A DNA stretch of 64,000 nt from Rossellomorea vietnamensis (GTDB lineage Bacteria; Bacillota; Bacilli; Bacillales; Bacillaceae_B). Both the position numbers and the translations under genes were made by a program. The stretch is taken from positions 3,142,501 through 3,206,500 of the forward strand of contig NZ_CP104558.1 of the NCBI RefSeq assembly GCF_025398035.1, read 5' to 3'. The notes beneath the pieces were generated by a model. It saw only the letters and a program-made list of their open reading frames with translations. It did not search any database and was not told the DNA's origin. Positions 44,605 to 53,099 of the stretch are shown piece by piece (the stretch's first letter is position 1; the number at the start of each line of letters is the position of its first letter).

Positions 44605-45741
44605 ATGATACTAGAAATAATCTTTTGGCTGCTGATCGTTCTTTCGGTTTATATCTACGCCGGTTATCCGATTCTCTTGAAACTCATAAGTGGAGTAGTA
44701 AAAAAGGATCGAATGACGGAAACGGGCTATGAACCAAAGGTAACGCTCTTCATCGCAGCATACAACGAAGAGAAAGTCATCGCTGAAAAAGTCCAAAACT
44801 CCGTGGAACTTGATTATCCACAGGACAAGCTTGAAATCATCGTTGTCTCAGATGATTCATCAGACAGAACGAATGACATCGTCAATGAGTTTGTGGCGAA
44901 ATACCCGAACGTAAAATTGAATGTCGTGAAAGGCCGGAAAGGGAAGACGGCAGCCCTTAACAAGTCCGTCCCTCTAGCAACTGGTGAGGTCCTCGTATTC
45001 TCTGATGCGAACTCCCTTTACCAGAAGGACGCCGTCCATCATTTAGTGAAGCACTTTAAAGATGAGGAAATCGGCGGGGTTTGCGGAGAGCTTCGATTGA
45101 CGAACCCAACCAATTCATCTATCGGAGAATCAGAGGGCGCTTATTGGAAGTATGAAAAGCTCCTGAAGATGCTTGAGACGGCAACAGGTACGACCATCGT
45201 AGCGAACGGTTCCATCTATGCCCTTCGCAAAGAGTTGTTCAAAGAAATGAATCCGAATGTCGGGGATGATATGCAGAACCCGTTGATCATCATCAGCCAG
45301 CAAAAGCGATTCGTCTATGAGCCAAATGCCATCACGATGGAAGAAACGTCACCAAAGTCTTCAGAAGAATTTGGCCGGAAGGTACGGATCGTCACACGAA
45401 GCTTCACGGGCATCATGAGCTATAAAAATGTCTTGAATCCGTTCAAGAATTTCGATTTCTTCTATAAATACATGTCACATAAATTCCTGAGATGGTTAGT
45501 CCCTTATTATATGATTGCGATCTTCATCATCAATCTATTCTTATTGGATCAACCGTTATATCAAGTCATGTTCGGTTTACAGTTATTATTCTATATCCTC
45601 GCATTGCTAGGAAAAGTGACAAGCAATAAGATTACCTATATTCCATATTACTTCTGCCTGGTGAACTATGCAGCCCTCCTCGGTACCTTGAGAGCGATCT
45701 CCGGTAAGAGGCAGGCCACTTGGACGCCGACTAGTAGATAA
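44605..45741 (+). CDS. Membrane family 2 glycosyltransferase (HasA/IcaA-like)
   Basis: The ATG at 44605 lies 8 bases behind GAGGAA and gives 378 residues. One N-terminal helix (IIFWLLIVLSVYIYAGYPIL), a GT2 catalytic domain (VTLFIAAYNEEKVI, VVSDDSSDRT, VFSDANSLY, GDDMQNPL) and three C-terminal helices make the layout of processive beta-glycan synthases such as HasA or IcaA. The QxxRW motif of processive enzymes is not evident; KVRIVTRSFTG stands there. It follows ugd, so UDP-glucuronate or UDP-glucose may be the donor. Confidence 0.88.
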   Translation: MILEIIFWLLIVLSVYIYAGYPILLKLISGVVKKDRMTETGYEPKVTLFIAAYNEEKVIAEKVQNSVELDYPQDKLEIIVVSDDSSDRTNDIVNEFVAKYPNVKLNVVKGRKGKTAALNKSVPLATGEVLVFSDANSLYQKDAVHHLVKHFKDEEIGGVCGELRLTNPTNSSIGESEGAYWKYEKLLKMLETATGTTIVANGSIYALRKELFKEMNPNVGDDMQNPLIIISQQKRFVYEPNAITMEETSPKSSEEFGRKVRIVTRSFTGIMSYKNVLNPFKNFDFFYKYMSHKFLRWLVPYYMIAIFIINLFLLDQPLYQVMFGLQLLFYILALLGKVTSNKITYIPYYFCLVNYAALLGTLRAISGKRQATWTPTSR

Positions 45742-45750
45742 TGGAAGTGA

Positions 45751-45786
45751 AACCCGATTTGAGTCGACTCAAATCGGGTTTTTTCT
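45751..45786 (+). terminator. Terminator after the gtaB-ugd-GT2 unit
   Basis: A perfect 15+15 palindrome (AACCCGATTTGAGTC and its complement) is followed by T-tract. Confidence 0.95.
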
Positions 45787-45862
45787 GTTCCAGCATGTCG
45801 GAGGATACAATAAAATGTCACTTCTTCGCTTTATAAGTAAGAGGAAAAGTGTTAAAATTTTA

Positions 45863-45876
45863 TTACAATTATGTAA
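45863..45876. promoter_or_regulatory. TTACA-N4-TGTAA palindrome upstream of LTA-synthase-like gene
   Basis: TTACAATTATGTAA is identical to the copy before the amidase operon, but lies only 17 bases from the ATG. Confidence 0.35.
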
Positions 45877-45893
45877 ACGGGGTATAAAAAACT

Positions 45894-47708
45894 ATGAATC
45901 TGGTAAACAAGCTGAAACAAGGATTATTATCCATATGGCAGGACAAACTTTTATTGATTTCTGCCATTGGACTGTCCATTAAAGTTGTCTTATTTTATTT
46001 ATTTTTAGGCAAAGGGTTATTCGAAGTAAAGAGCTTATTCGTTACCCTCCCAGGGACAATCTTGATGTTATTCTCCTTTGTGTTCTTATTCAAGACATGG
46101 TCAAGGAAAACAGTGATCATCCTCATCAATGTGGTGGCCACGTTCCTGCTTCTCGCTCAAATGTGGTATATCCGCTACTTTGGAACACCGCTGTCATTCT
46201 TTGCTGTCCTGCAGACATCGAATCTTTCAGGACTCGGACCGAGCATCCGGGAGCTTATGAACGGACTTGATATCTTATTCGTCGTGGATATCATCCTTCT
46301 ATTCGTCTTAGTGAAAAAGAAATCATTCTCCATCCCGAAGATACACTGGAGAACCTTCATCATCGTGTTCCTGGCAGGTTTCTGTATCCTTGCCGTTAAA
46401 CCGATGAAGAATCACTACATCGATGGAGCTCCATTTGCACAAATCTTCAAGATCTATGATCGATATGATTACATGATGAAATTCAATCCACTTCAATACA
46501 GCGCGCTGGATCTGTACCTGTTCTATCAAAATAACCGGTATATGAATTTAAGTGACGAAGAAAGACAGCTGGTGGAAGATTGGTACAAACAGAAAGATGA
46601 GTTCCGGAAAGAAGATAAGGATCTCCATCCGGAATATAAGGGGATTGCAGAAGGCAAGAACCTGATCCTGATCCAAGCCGAATCCCTTGAAAACTGGGTG
46701 ATCGGACAGAAGATCAACGGCAAGGAAATCACGCCGAACCTGAATCGCCTGCTGGAGCACAGCATCTATGCTTCCAACTTCTACCCTCAAACAAAAGGGG
46801 GCAGGAGCTCGGATGCCGAGTTCATCCTGAACACATCCATGCTTCCGGTGGCAGAGGGAAGTACCTTCTTCAGGTATCCAACCAATCATTACACAACCCT
46901 TCCAGGACTGTTGAAGGAAAAAGGGTATTCCACATTGGCCTTCCATGGTGACGAAGGAACCTACTGGAACCGAAGAGAAGCGTATCCTCATATCGGGATC
47001 GATAAATATTATGACATAGAGGATCTCGAAGAAGGGGAACACATCGGCATGGGTCTGAGCGATGTGGAATTCTTCAAACAATCCGTCGACATCCTGAGCA
47101 AAAAGGAAGATCCGTTTTACGGCCTGATGATCACGCTCACAAGCCATACGCCGTTCATCCTGCCGGACACATACAGAGAACTGGAATTTGAATCTCAATA
47201 TAGTGAAACGTCCGCGGCTAATTATCTGCAGACCATTCACTACCTGGATATGGCGATCGGTAAAATGATAGCTGACCTGGAAGAGCGGGGCATGATGGAC
47301 GACACCATCGTAGCCATTTACGGAGATCACGCCGGATTTGAAAACAGCTACAAAGAAAAAATGATGAAGGAAAATCCGAAAGTCGAGGGAATCGATGAAT
47401 TAGGAAGAGTACCATTCATCATTTACAATCCTGAATTTGAGAAACTTGAAATCACGAAAGCCGTAGGTCAGATTGACATGTACCCGACTCTGGCTTACAT
47501 GCTTGGAATCCCTGAAGAAAAATATGACCAGTCCATCACAGGCCGAAACATCCTCACGACAAAAGAAAGTTTCGCTGTGATTCCGCTGGAAAACAAAATC
47601 ATCATGGAAAACGAAGCAGACCAGGCACACAAAGAGTTCGAACTACGTGCACAGCAAGTATCTGATCTGGTCATCCGCAGTAATTTCTTTGAAGAAGAAG
47701 AGGAATAA
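45894..47708 (+). CDS. LTA synthase family protein (sulfatase domain)
   Basis: The 604-residue protein has five N-terminal membrane helices and an extracellular sulfatase-fold domain with NLILIQAESLENW (metal Glu), TKGGRSSDAEF (nucleophile site), FHGDEGTYWNR, LTSHTPF and VAIYGDHAGF (metal Asp-His). LtaS enzymes polymerise glycerol-phosphate from phosphatidylglycerol. At the nucleophile position Ser305 replaces the Thr found in LtaS (GKTSD to GRSSD). It may be a paralogue such as a primase or a synthase of another polymer. The ribosome site is weak (GGGG 12 bases from ATG). Confidence 0.9.
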   Translation: MNLVNKLKQGLLSIWQDKLLLISAIGLSIKVVLFYLFLGKGLFEVKSLFVTLPGTILMLFSFVFLFKTWSRKTVIILINVVATFLLLAQMWYIRYFGTPLSFFAVLQTSNLSGLGPSIRELMNGLDILFVVDIILLFVLVKKKSFSIPKIHWRTFIIVFLAGFCILAVKPMKNHYIDGAPFAQIFKIYDRYDYMMKFNPLQYSALDLYLFYQNNRYMNLSDEERQLVEDWYKQKDEFRKEDKDLHPEYKGIAEGKNLILIQAESLENWVIGQKINGKEITPNLNRLLEHSIYASNFYPQTKGGRSSDAEFILNTSMLPVAEGSTFFRYPTNHYTTLPGLLKEKGYSTLAFHGDEGTYWNRREAYPHIGIDKYYDIEDLEEGEHIGMGLSDVEFFKQSVDILSKKEDPFYGLMITLTSHTPFILPDTYRELEFESQYSETSAANYLQTIHYLDMAIGKMIADLEERGMMDDTIVAIYGDHAGFENSYKEKMMKENPKVEGIDELGRVPFIIYNPEFEKLEITKAVGQIDMYPTLAYMLGIPEEKYDQSITGRNILTTKESFAVIPLENKIIMENEADQAHKEFELRAQQVSDLVIRSNFFEEEEE

Positions 47709-47714
47709 AGAGTG

Positions 47715-47746
47715 AACGCCTGTCTCCTTGGGGGATGGGCGTTTTT
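47715..47746 (+). terminator. Terminator after LTA-synthase-like gene
   Basis: AACGCCTGTCTCC pairs with GGATGGGCGTT and is followed by T-tract. Confidence 0.85.
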
Positions 47747-47778
47747 TTGGCTGGAGTGTGGCGTGGCTCGTGAACAGG

Positions 47779-47912
47779 GTAAAGAAAATTCGACATGCCG
47801 GCATGATTATTGCGAAATGTCGCATGAAAATCTAGAATTCCGCATGAAAAACCCATAACCCGCACGATTATCCTATATCCCGCATGATCATGGTCCATTC
47901 CCGCATGATTAT
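47779..47912 (-). repeat. 134-bp six-unit intergenic element, copy 3
   Basis: The plus strand shows GTAAAGAAAATTCGACATG from 47779 and units ending at 47806, 47827, 47847, 47867, 47887 and 47908 (intervals 21, 20, 20, 20, 21). It has one extra base between the first two units relative to copies 1, 2 and 4. The rest of the gap up to 48170 shows no gene or repeat. Confidence 0.9.
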
Positions 47913-48170
47913 CCTGCGCCGACGTTCCGAGCAAAGAATAATCCACCTGATCCGGCCCATTGGCTGCATTCAGGAGCACACTCTCAGCTAAAACATACAA
48001 ATTAAAGGTAAAATACACAGGTTCAAGCACGATATAACGTTAAAATGCTTTCTAAGGCCTTCTCCTGCGATCTGAGTCGTAGACAGGCTATAGTGACTAT
48101 CCGTATCCAAACGAACGCAATTTAACGCATTTCCTGTCGAATGCGACACAAACCATTCCAATCATAAAAA

Positions 48171-48202
48171 AGAAAACCTTGGATATCCATCCAAGGTTTT
48201 CT
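48171..48202 (-). terminator. Terminator of tagO
   Basis: AGAAAACCTTGGAT pairs with ATCCAAGGTTTTCT; the minus strand runs into T-tract. Confidence 0.93.
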
Positions 48203-48239
48203 AGTAAACTAGCATTTCCGTCAAATAAACGGGTGCGTA

Positions 48240-49301
48240 TTAACGTTCACGCAGTTTCTTCATCGTATTAAGAAGCGGTTTGTGCTGACCGATCAGTCCG
48301 ACCACTTCTGCAGTCAGTTGAATCAATATGACAAGCACTGCAGAGAAAAGAATGGCTCCCCATAGGGTAGATCGTGTGAAAAGAATGGCACATAGTCCGA
48401 AAAATGCTCCGATCGCATAGATGATCAGTACGGTTTCTTTATGAGAGAAGCCCATGTCCAGTAAGCGATGGTGCAGATGCGATTTATCTGGTGCTGAAAT
48501 CTTTTGTTTATTAAGGATACGTCGGATGATGGCAAAGAACGTATCGAAGATCGGTATAGCCAGGATGATAATTGGAACAACTAAACTGAAGATCGTCACA
48601 CTCTTGAATAATCCAAGCAATGAGATGATCGATATACAATAGCCAAGGAACAGGGCTCCAGTGTCACCCATAAAGATCTTGGCAGGGTTAAAGTTGAAGA
48701 ACAGGAATCCGATGGTCCCACCGATTAAGATTACCGTAAGGGCAACCACCATGTATTGGCCATTCATGGCTGCGAGAGCCATGATGGACGTCATGGCGAT
48801 GACGGATACTCCGCCTGCCAGTCCATCTAAACCATCAATCAGGTTGATGGCATTGGTGATACCGACAATCCATAAAATCCCGAACACATAACTGAAATTC
48901 CCTAAATATATACGCTCTGCCACAAACGGCAATGTGATAAAGTCAATTTTAAAATCCGCAAACACGACGATGCATGCTGCCAGGATTTGTCCAACAAGTT
49001 TTGCTTTTGGTGATAGGGTGAAGCGGTCATCAAGGATCCCGACGATCAGGATGATTCCTCCCCCAAGAATGACGGGCCATAGTGGTAAGATCAAATCATT
49101 CAAGTACAACAGGCCGGCTGATGCACCGATGACGATCGATAATCCACCTACACGGGGCATTAGCCCTTTATGGACCTTTCGATGATCCGGTTTATCGACA
49201 AAGCCAAATCGTTTGGCGAATTTGATCACTAATGGAGTCACTGCTACGGAAACAACTAAAGAAATAGCAAAAGCAATTACAAAATCAATTAGAGAGTACA
49301 T
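48240..49301 (-). CDS. tagO: Undecaprenyl-phosphate GlcNAc-1-phosphate transferase
   Basis: The ATG at 49301 follows AGAGGTGAACGA and gives 353 residues with about ten membrane helices. MraY/WecA family motifs are clear: HRKVHKGLMPRVGG, GILDDR, NAINLIDGLDGLAGG, KIFMGDTGALFLG and DKSHLHHRLLDMG (the HxHH motif). It starts wall teichoic acid and related polymers by placing GlcNAc-phosphate on the lipid carrier. It is a single leftward gene. In B. subtilis tagO also lies near yvyE and degSU. Confidence 0.94.
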   Translation of the reverse strand: MYSLIDFVIAFAISLVVSVAVTPLVIKFAKRFGFVDKPDHRKVHKGLMPRVGGLSIVIGASAGLLYLNDLILPLWPVILGGGIILIVGILDDRFTLSPKAKLVGQILAACIVVFADFKIDFITLPFVAERIYLGNFSYVFGILWIVGITNAINLIDGLDGLAGGVSVIAMTSIMALAAMNGQYMVVALTVILIGGTIGFLFFNFNPAKIFMGDTGALFLGYCISIISLLGLFKSVTIFSLVVPIIILAIPIFDTFFAIIRRILNKQKISAPDKSHLHHRLLDMGFSHKETVLIIYAIGAFFGLCAILFTRSTLWGAILFSAVLVILIQLTAEVVGLIGQHKPLLNTMKKLRER

Positions 49302-49675
49302 TCGTTCACCTCTTTTTCTTCTATAGGCACTCCAATTGTAAGAATAACACATATTTGATGATGTGCAACACTTTTTTAAAGGCAAGAATTACTAAAATGC
49401 GTAGTGGGTTCATTTGTCAAAAAATGAATTGAATTTACTTACTTAGACGTCGAAATACAAGTAAAAGTTTCAAAAAGTAACAAGTTATTTACTACTACCC
49501 CATAACCAGATCATCTTAAACGTCAGTTTGTCCGATTAATTTCACCATTGTAGGCGAAAATAATGGAGAGCACTATCCGTCAAAAGAGTCATTTTTTCGA
49601 GGGTACTCTCTATACAATTAGTATGAGTTTAATGATGGCGTTGTAAGAAAAAAGATTTTTCCAATCTAAACATTT
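49302..49675. other. Gap between tagO and yvyE
   Basis: A/T-rich sequence that must hold the tagO promoter. I see no convincing small gene, repeat or strong hairpin. Confidence 0.5.
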
Positions 49676-50320
49676 TTAGGAGTCGGTTACTAAAGGGGAT
49701 TCAAGGTATTCCACATCACCCTCCGTTATGACGGCCTGCCCATTTGTCAGCTCAGTCATCCATTCCGTGAATGCAGATGTATTTGCTTCTTCCACATAGA
49801 CCTCAACCTCTACAGACTCCAGGTAATGAATGTCCTTCAGTTGATAAGGGGAGGATCTCACTTCATTCTCCACTTTCCCGAGCCACGTATAATCAATCGT
49901 GGACTTCATGATGCGCATCAATCTTCTTTCGACGATCCCTGTCGCGTTCAAGCCTTCAGACGTGGCCCGTCCATACGCGCGGATCAGTCCGCCAGCCCCA
50001 AGCTTGATCCCGCCAAAATAACGTGTCACCACAACGACAGTGTCCTTCAAGTCCCGCTTTTTCAACACTTCCAGCATCGGAACCCCGGCTGTCCCACTCG
50101 GTTCTCCGTCATCATTCGCTTTCTGGGTCATATTCTGCTCGCCGATCATATAGGCAGAGCAGTTATGATTGGCATCATGGTGCTTCTTTTTGATCGATGC
50201 AATGAATTCCTGAGCATCTTCCTCGGTCTCGACCCGATTCACATAAGTGATGAATCGTGAGCGTTCGATATTGATTTCATTTTCTCCAAAACCCTTGACG
50301 GTATTATACTGATGTAGCAA
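49676..50320 (-). CDS. yvyE: YigZ/IMPACT family protein YvyE
   Basis: A TTG at 50320 lies 8 bases behind AAAGGAG and gives 214 residues starting LLHQYNTVKG; ATGs further upstream are badly spaced. Motifs HWDATHNCSAY-like (HHDANHNCSAYMIG), KANDDGEPSGTAGVPMLEVL and VVTRYFGGIKLGAGGLIRAY are the family signature. The role is unsettled; IMPACT-like proteins are linked to translation control. The gene is divergent from degS, as part of the B. subtilis-like tagO, yvyE, degSU neighbourhood. Confidence 0.93.
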   Translation of the reverse strand: MLHQYNTVKGFGENEINIERSRFITYVNRVETEEDAQEFIASIKKKHHDANHNCSAYMIGEQNMTQKANDDGEPSGTAGVPMLEVLKKRDLKDTVVVVTRYFGGIKLGAGGLIRAYGRATSEGLNATGIVERRLMRIMKSTIDYTWLGKVENEVRSSPYQLKDIHYLESVEVEVYVEEANTSAFTEWMTELTNGQAVITEGDVEYLESPLVTDS

Positions 50321-50827
50321 AATCATTTCTCCTTTCATGATTGCCGCAGCTTACGACAAAGTCCGCGCTTATATCCTAATTCTACTATATAGAAAAATGG
50401 TGAAGAATGCACAATTCTGGATGCTTTCCACGGCAAAAACTGGTTCTGCATGAAATAATGGTAATACAATGTAATCAAACTTTAATCTCCGACAATATGT
50501 GACATGGTATAATGGACGCTGATAGTAATACTTCAGTTGTTCCAACGCTTCATTAGGGAAGCCGAATGGTCTAGATAATTGCCATAGTTTCTCTATTATT
50601 CCTGGAGCGAATAATCCCTTGGTAGAAGTATTACATAGGAATATGCCTAGATGAATAAAGGAGTTTAGTGACTTTCCATTGAAATGATAATAGGTACGAT
50701 CTAGTATAGATGAACAGTAGGTCTATGGACATGATGTCCTGAACGAATAAAACCGATTATTACTATGCAAGGATAGTTTCCATGAAGCTAGGCGGACGAC
50801 TATTGTGGAACAAAAGAGGGGTGTACC
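50321..50827. other. Divergent yvyE/degS control region
   Basis: This gap of about 500 bases holds the degSU promoter. The last part (50782-50838) contains an 18-codon frame starting ATG 9 bases behind AAGGAT, whose stop (TAA 50836-50838) overlaps the degS start, so it could be a leader peptide. Nothing else is evident. Confidence 0.45.
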
Positions 50828-51970
50828 GTGTCACTTAAAAAAATAGACACCAAGATGTTGGATAGCATCCTGAAAAAGATGGTCGATACGGTTGACGAAA
50901 GTAAGGATGAGATCTTCCAGATTGGCGAGCAATGTCGAACTGATTATGAAGAATTGATGAGAGAATTACTGGAAGTGAAAGAAATGGTCCTGAGGGTGAT
51001 TGATGAAGGAGATGAACTCCAGCAGAAATCAAAGTTTGCCCGGCTCAGACTATCTGAAGTCAGCAAGCATTTCCAAACCTATTCAGAAGACCAGGTAAGA
51101 GAAGCGTACGAGAAGGCTCATGACCTGCAGATGAAGCTATCCATGAACCGACAGCAGGAAAAGCAGCTTCGGAACCGCAGGGATGAACTGGAAAGACGCT
51201 TGCAGGCACTCGGGGACACGATTGAAAAGGCAGAGAATCTCTGCTCACAGATATCCGTCGTTCTCAATTATTTGAATAGTGACTTAAGGCAAGTGGGCGA
51301 GGCGCTTGAGGACGCGAAGCAGCGGCAGGATTTCGGGCTACGGATCATCGAGGCCCAGGAGGACGAGCGGAAGCGCTTATCCCGGGAGATCCATGACGGC
51401 CCTGCTCAAATGATGGCCAATGTGATGATTCGCTCGGATCTGATTGAACGAGTATTCAGGGAAAAGAGTACAGAGCATGCCATCACGGAAATCCGCGATT
51501 TGAAACGGATGGTCCGATCAGCCCTTTATGAGGTCCGCCGCATCATCTATGACCTCAGACCGATGGCGCTTGATGACCTCGGGTTGATACCGACCCTCAA
51601 AAAATACTTGAGTACAATCGAAGAGTATAACCAGGAGACCTCCATACAGTTTGTGAATATGGGGCTCGATATCAGACTTCCTTCCAAATTCGAAGTCGCT
51701 CTGTTCCGGTTGGTACAAGAAAGTGTCCAGAATGCCCTTAAGCACGCAGAAGCCACGCATATCCAAGTTAAAGTAGAAGTAAAGAAAGACCAAATAATAG
51801 TTGTCATCAAAGACAACGGCAAGGGATTCGATAAAGACAAACAAAAAACAGGATCCTTTGGAATCATGGGGATGAAAGAACGTGTCGACCTTCTCGAAGG
51901 AGACATCACGATTGACTCAAAAGTAGGAGCAGGGACGGTCATACTGATCCAGGTTCCGCTTAATACGTAA
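50828..51970 (+). CDS. degS: Sensor histidine kinase DegS
   Basis: The GTG start lies behind AGAGGGGTG and gives 380 residues. An N-terminal coiled coil (about 1-170) replaces membrane segments, as in cytoplasmic DegS. The HisKA_3 phospho-acceptor is His189 ([16 protein letters not shown]), and the ATPase domain has [14 protein letters not shown] and [11 protein letters not shown]. DegS phosphorylates DegU and so controls exoenzymes, competence, motility and biofilm formation. Followed at 29 bases by degU. Confidence 0.97.
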   Translation: MSLKKIDTKMLDSILKKMVDTVDESKDEIFQIGEQCRTDYEELMRELLEVKEMVLRVIDEGDELQQKSKFARLRLSEVSKHFQTYSEDQVREAYEKAHDLQMKLSMNRQQEKQLRNRRDELERRLQALGDTIEKAENLCSQISVVLNYLNSDLRQVGEALEDAKQRQDFGLRIIEAQEDERKRLSREIHDGPAQMMANVMIRSDLIERVFREKSTEHAITEIRDLKRMVRSALYEVRRIIYDLRPMALDDLGLIPTLKKYLSTIEEYNQETSIQFVNMGLDIRLPSKFEVALFRLVQESVQNALKHAEATHIQVKVEVKKDQIIVVIKDNGKGFDKDKQKTGSFGIMGMKERVDLLEGDITIDSKVGAGTVILIQVPLNT

Positions 51971-51999
51971 ATTTTCGAAGGTTTAGGGAGGCGAAAGAC

Positions 52000-52677
52000 A
52001 TGGCAACAAATATTGTTATCATTGACGATCATCAGCTTTTCAGGGAAGGGGTTAAACGAATCCTCGAATTCGAACCTTCTTTCAACGTAGTAGCAGAAGG
52101 TGATGACGGTTCAGAAGCAATGAACCTCGTCGAAGCACATGAACCCGACGTAGTCCTCATGGATATCAACATGCCTGAGACAAACGGCGTGGAAGCGACT
52201 CGTGAACTAATGGACAAGTACCCGGATACGAAAGTCATCATCCTGTCCATCCACGATGACGAGAACTATGTGAACCATGCACTGAAAACGGGTGCACTTG
52301 GTTACCTATTAAAAGAAATGGACTCAGACGCACTGGTTGACGCTGTGAAAATCGTCGCTGAAGGCGGTTCATACGTCCATCCTAAAGTGACGCATAATCT
52401 GGTTGCAGAATACAAGCGCCTGGCAAACGCCCAAAATTCAGGCGGGTTCCAGCAATCCGAAGTTCGCCGCCCGCTTCACCTGTTAACACGCCGCGAATGT
52501 GAAGTCCTGCAAATGCTTGCAGACGGTAAGAGCAACCGTGGCATCGGTGAAGGATTATATATCAGTGAAAAGACTGTTAAAAATCATGTAAGTAATATAC
52601 TACAAAAAATGAACGTAAACGACCGTACCCAGGCAGTAGTCACTGCCATCAAGAACGGTTGGGTGGAAGTACGATAA
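52000..52677 (+). CDS. degU: Response regulator DegU
   Basis: The 225-residue protein has a receiver domain ([18 protein letters not shown], phospho-acceptor Asp55 in LMDINMP, conserved Lys in LKEMDSD) and a NarL-type LuxR helix-turn-helix: [38 protein letters not shown]. DegU is highly conserved and this copy follows the B. subtilis sequence through the DNA-binding region. Its targets in that species include exported proteases and wall enzymes, so genes in this window may be regulated by it (inference). Confidence 0.97.
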   Translation: MATNIVIIDDHQLFREGVKRILEFEPSFNVVAEGDDGSEAMNLVEAHEPDVVLMDINMPETNGVEATRELMDKYPDTKVIILSIHDDENYVNHALKTGALGYLLKEMDSDALVDAVKIVAEGGSYVHPKVTHNLVAEYKRLANAQNSGGFQQSEVRRPLHLLTRRECEVLQMLADGKSNRGIGEGLYISEKTVKNHVSNILQKMNVNDRTQAVVTAIKNGWVEVR

Positions 52678-52718
52678 GGTCCGGTTGATAGATAGAGTAT
52701 TGTGAATTTGTTGTTGAG

Positions 52719-52752
52719 AGAGCGGCCCTTCCTGGTGGAGGGTCGCTTTTTG
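52719..52752 (+). terminator. Terminator of degSU
   Basis: GAGCGGCCCT pairs with AGGGTCGCT (one mismatch) and is followed by T-tract. Confidence 0.75.
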
Positions 52753-52841
52753 ATTGTCTGTTTTGGGTGGGAGTGTGGTCCGGGAAGGGGATTGTTGGCC
52801 GTATTAGAGGCGGGATCTCCTTAGTTGGGTTCTTTTCACGG

Positions 52842-52974
52842 GGAATCGTGCGAGTTTTCGGGGGGATCATGCGGGATTAGAGATAATCGTGCGGGAGATG
52901 GAATTTTCATGCGGGGTTGTGATTAATCAAGCGAGATTTCAAATAATCGTGCCGACGTGTCGAATTTTCTTTAC
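52842..52974 (+). repeat. 134-bp six-unit intergenic element, copy 4
   Basis: Units start at 52846, 52867, 52887, 52907, 52927 and 52947 (intervals 21, 20, 20, 20, 20), and the flank GTGTCGAATTTTCTTTAC ends at 52974, 27 bases after the last unit start. It lies between degU and the convergent treR. Confidence 0.9.
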
Positions 52975-53062
52975 CAGTCCCCATCATGATGCTCCCCCGG
53001 CTTCAGATCCAGTCTTCGTCAACAAGCAGATACTCGGTTCCTAAAACAGCTTCAAATAAAAA

Positions 53063-53092
53063 AATCCACTCCCCAATCCAGGAAGTGGACCA
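53063..53092 (-). terminator. Terminator of treR
   Basis: On the minus strand TCCACTTCC pairs with GGGGAGTGGA and runs into seven T. Confidence 0.88.
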
Positions 53093-53099
53093 AACTCAA

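Noticed and set aside
47671-48030. 119-residue minus-strand frame after the LTA-synthase-like gene
   Set aside because: Most of it is the 134-bp repeat element read in one frame; no ribosome site.
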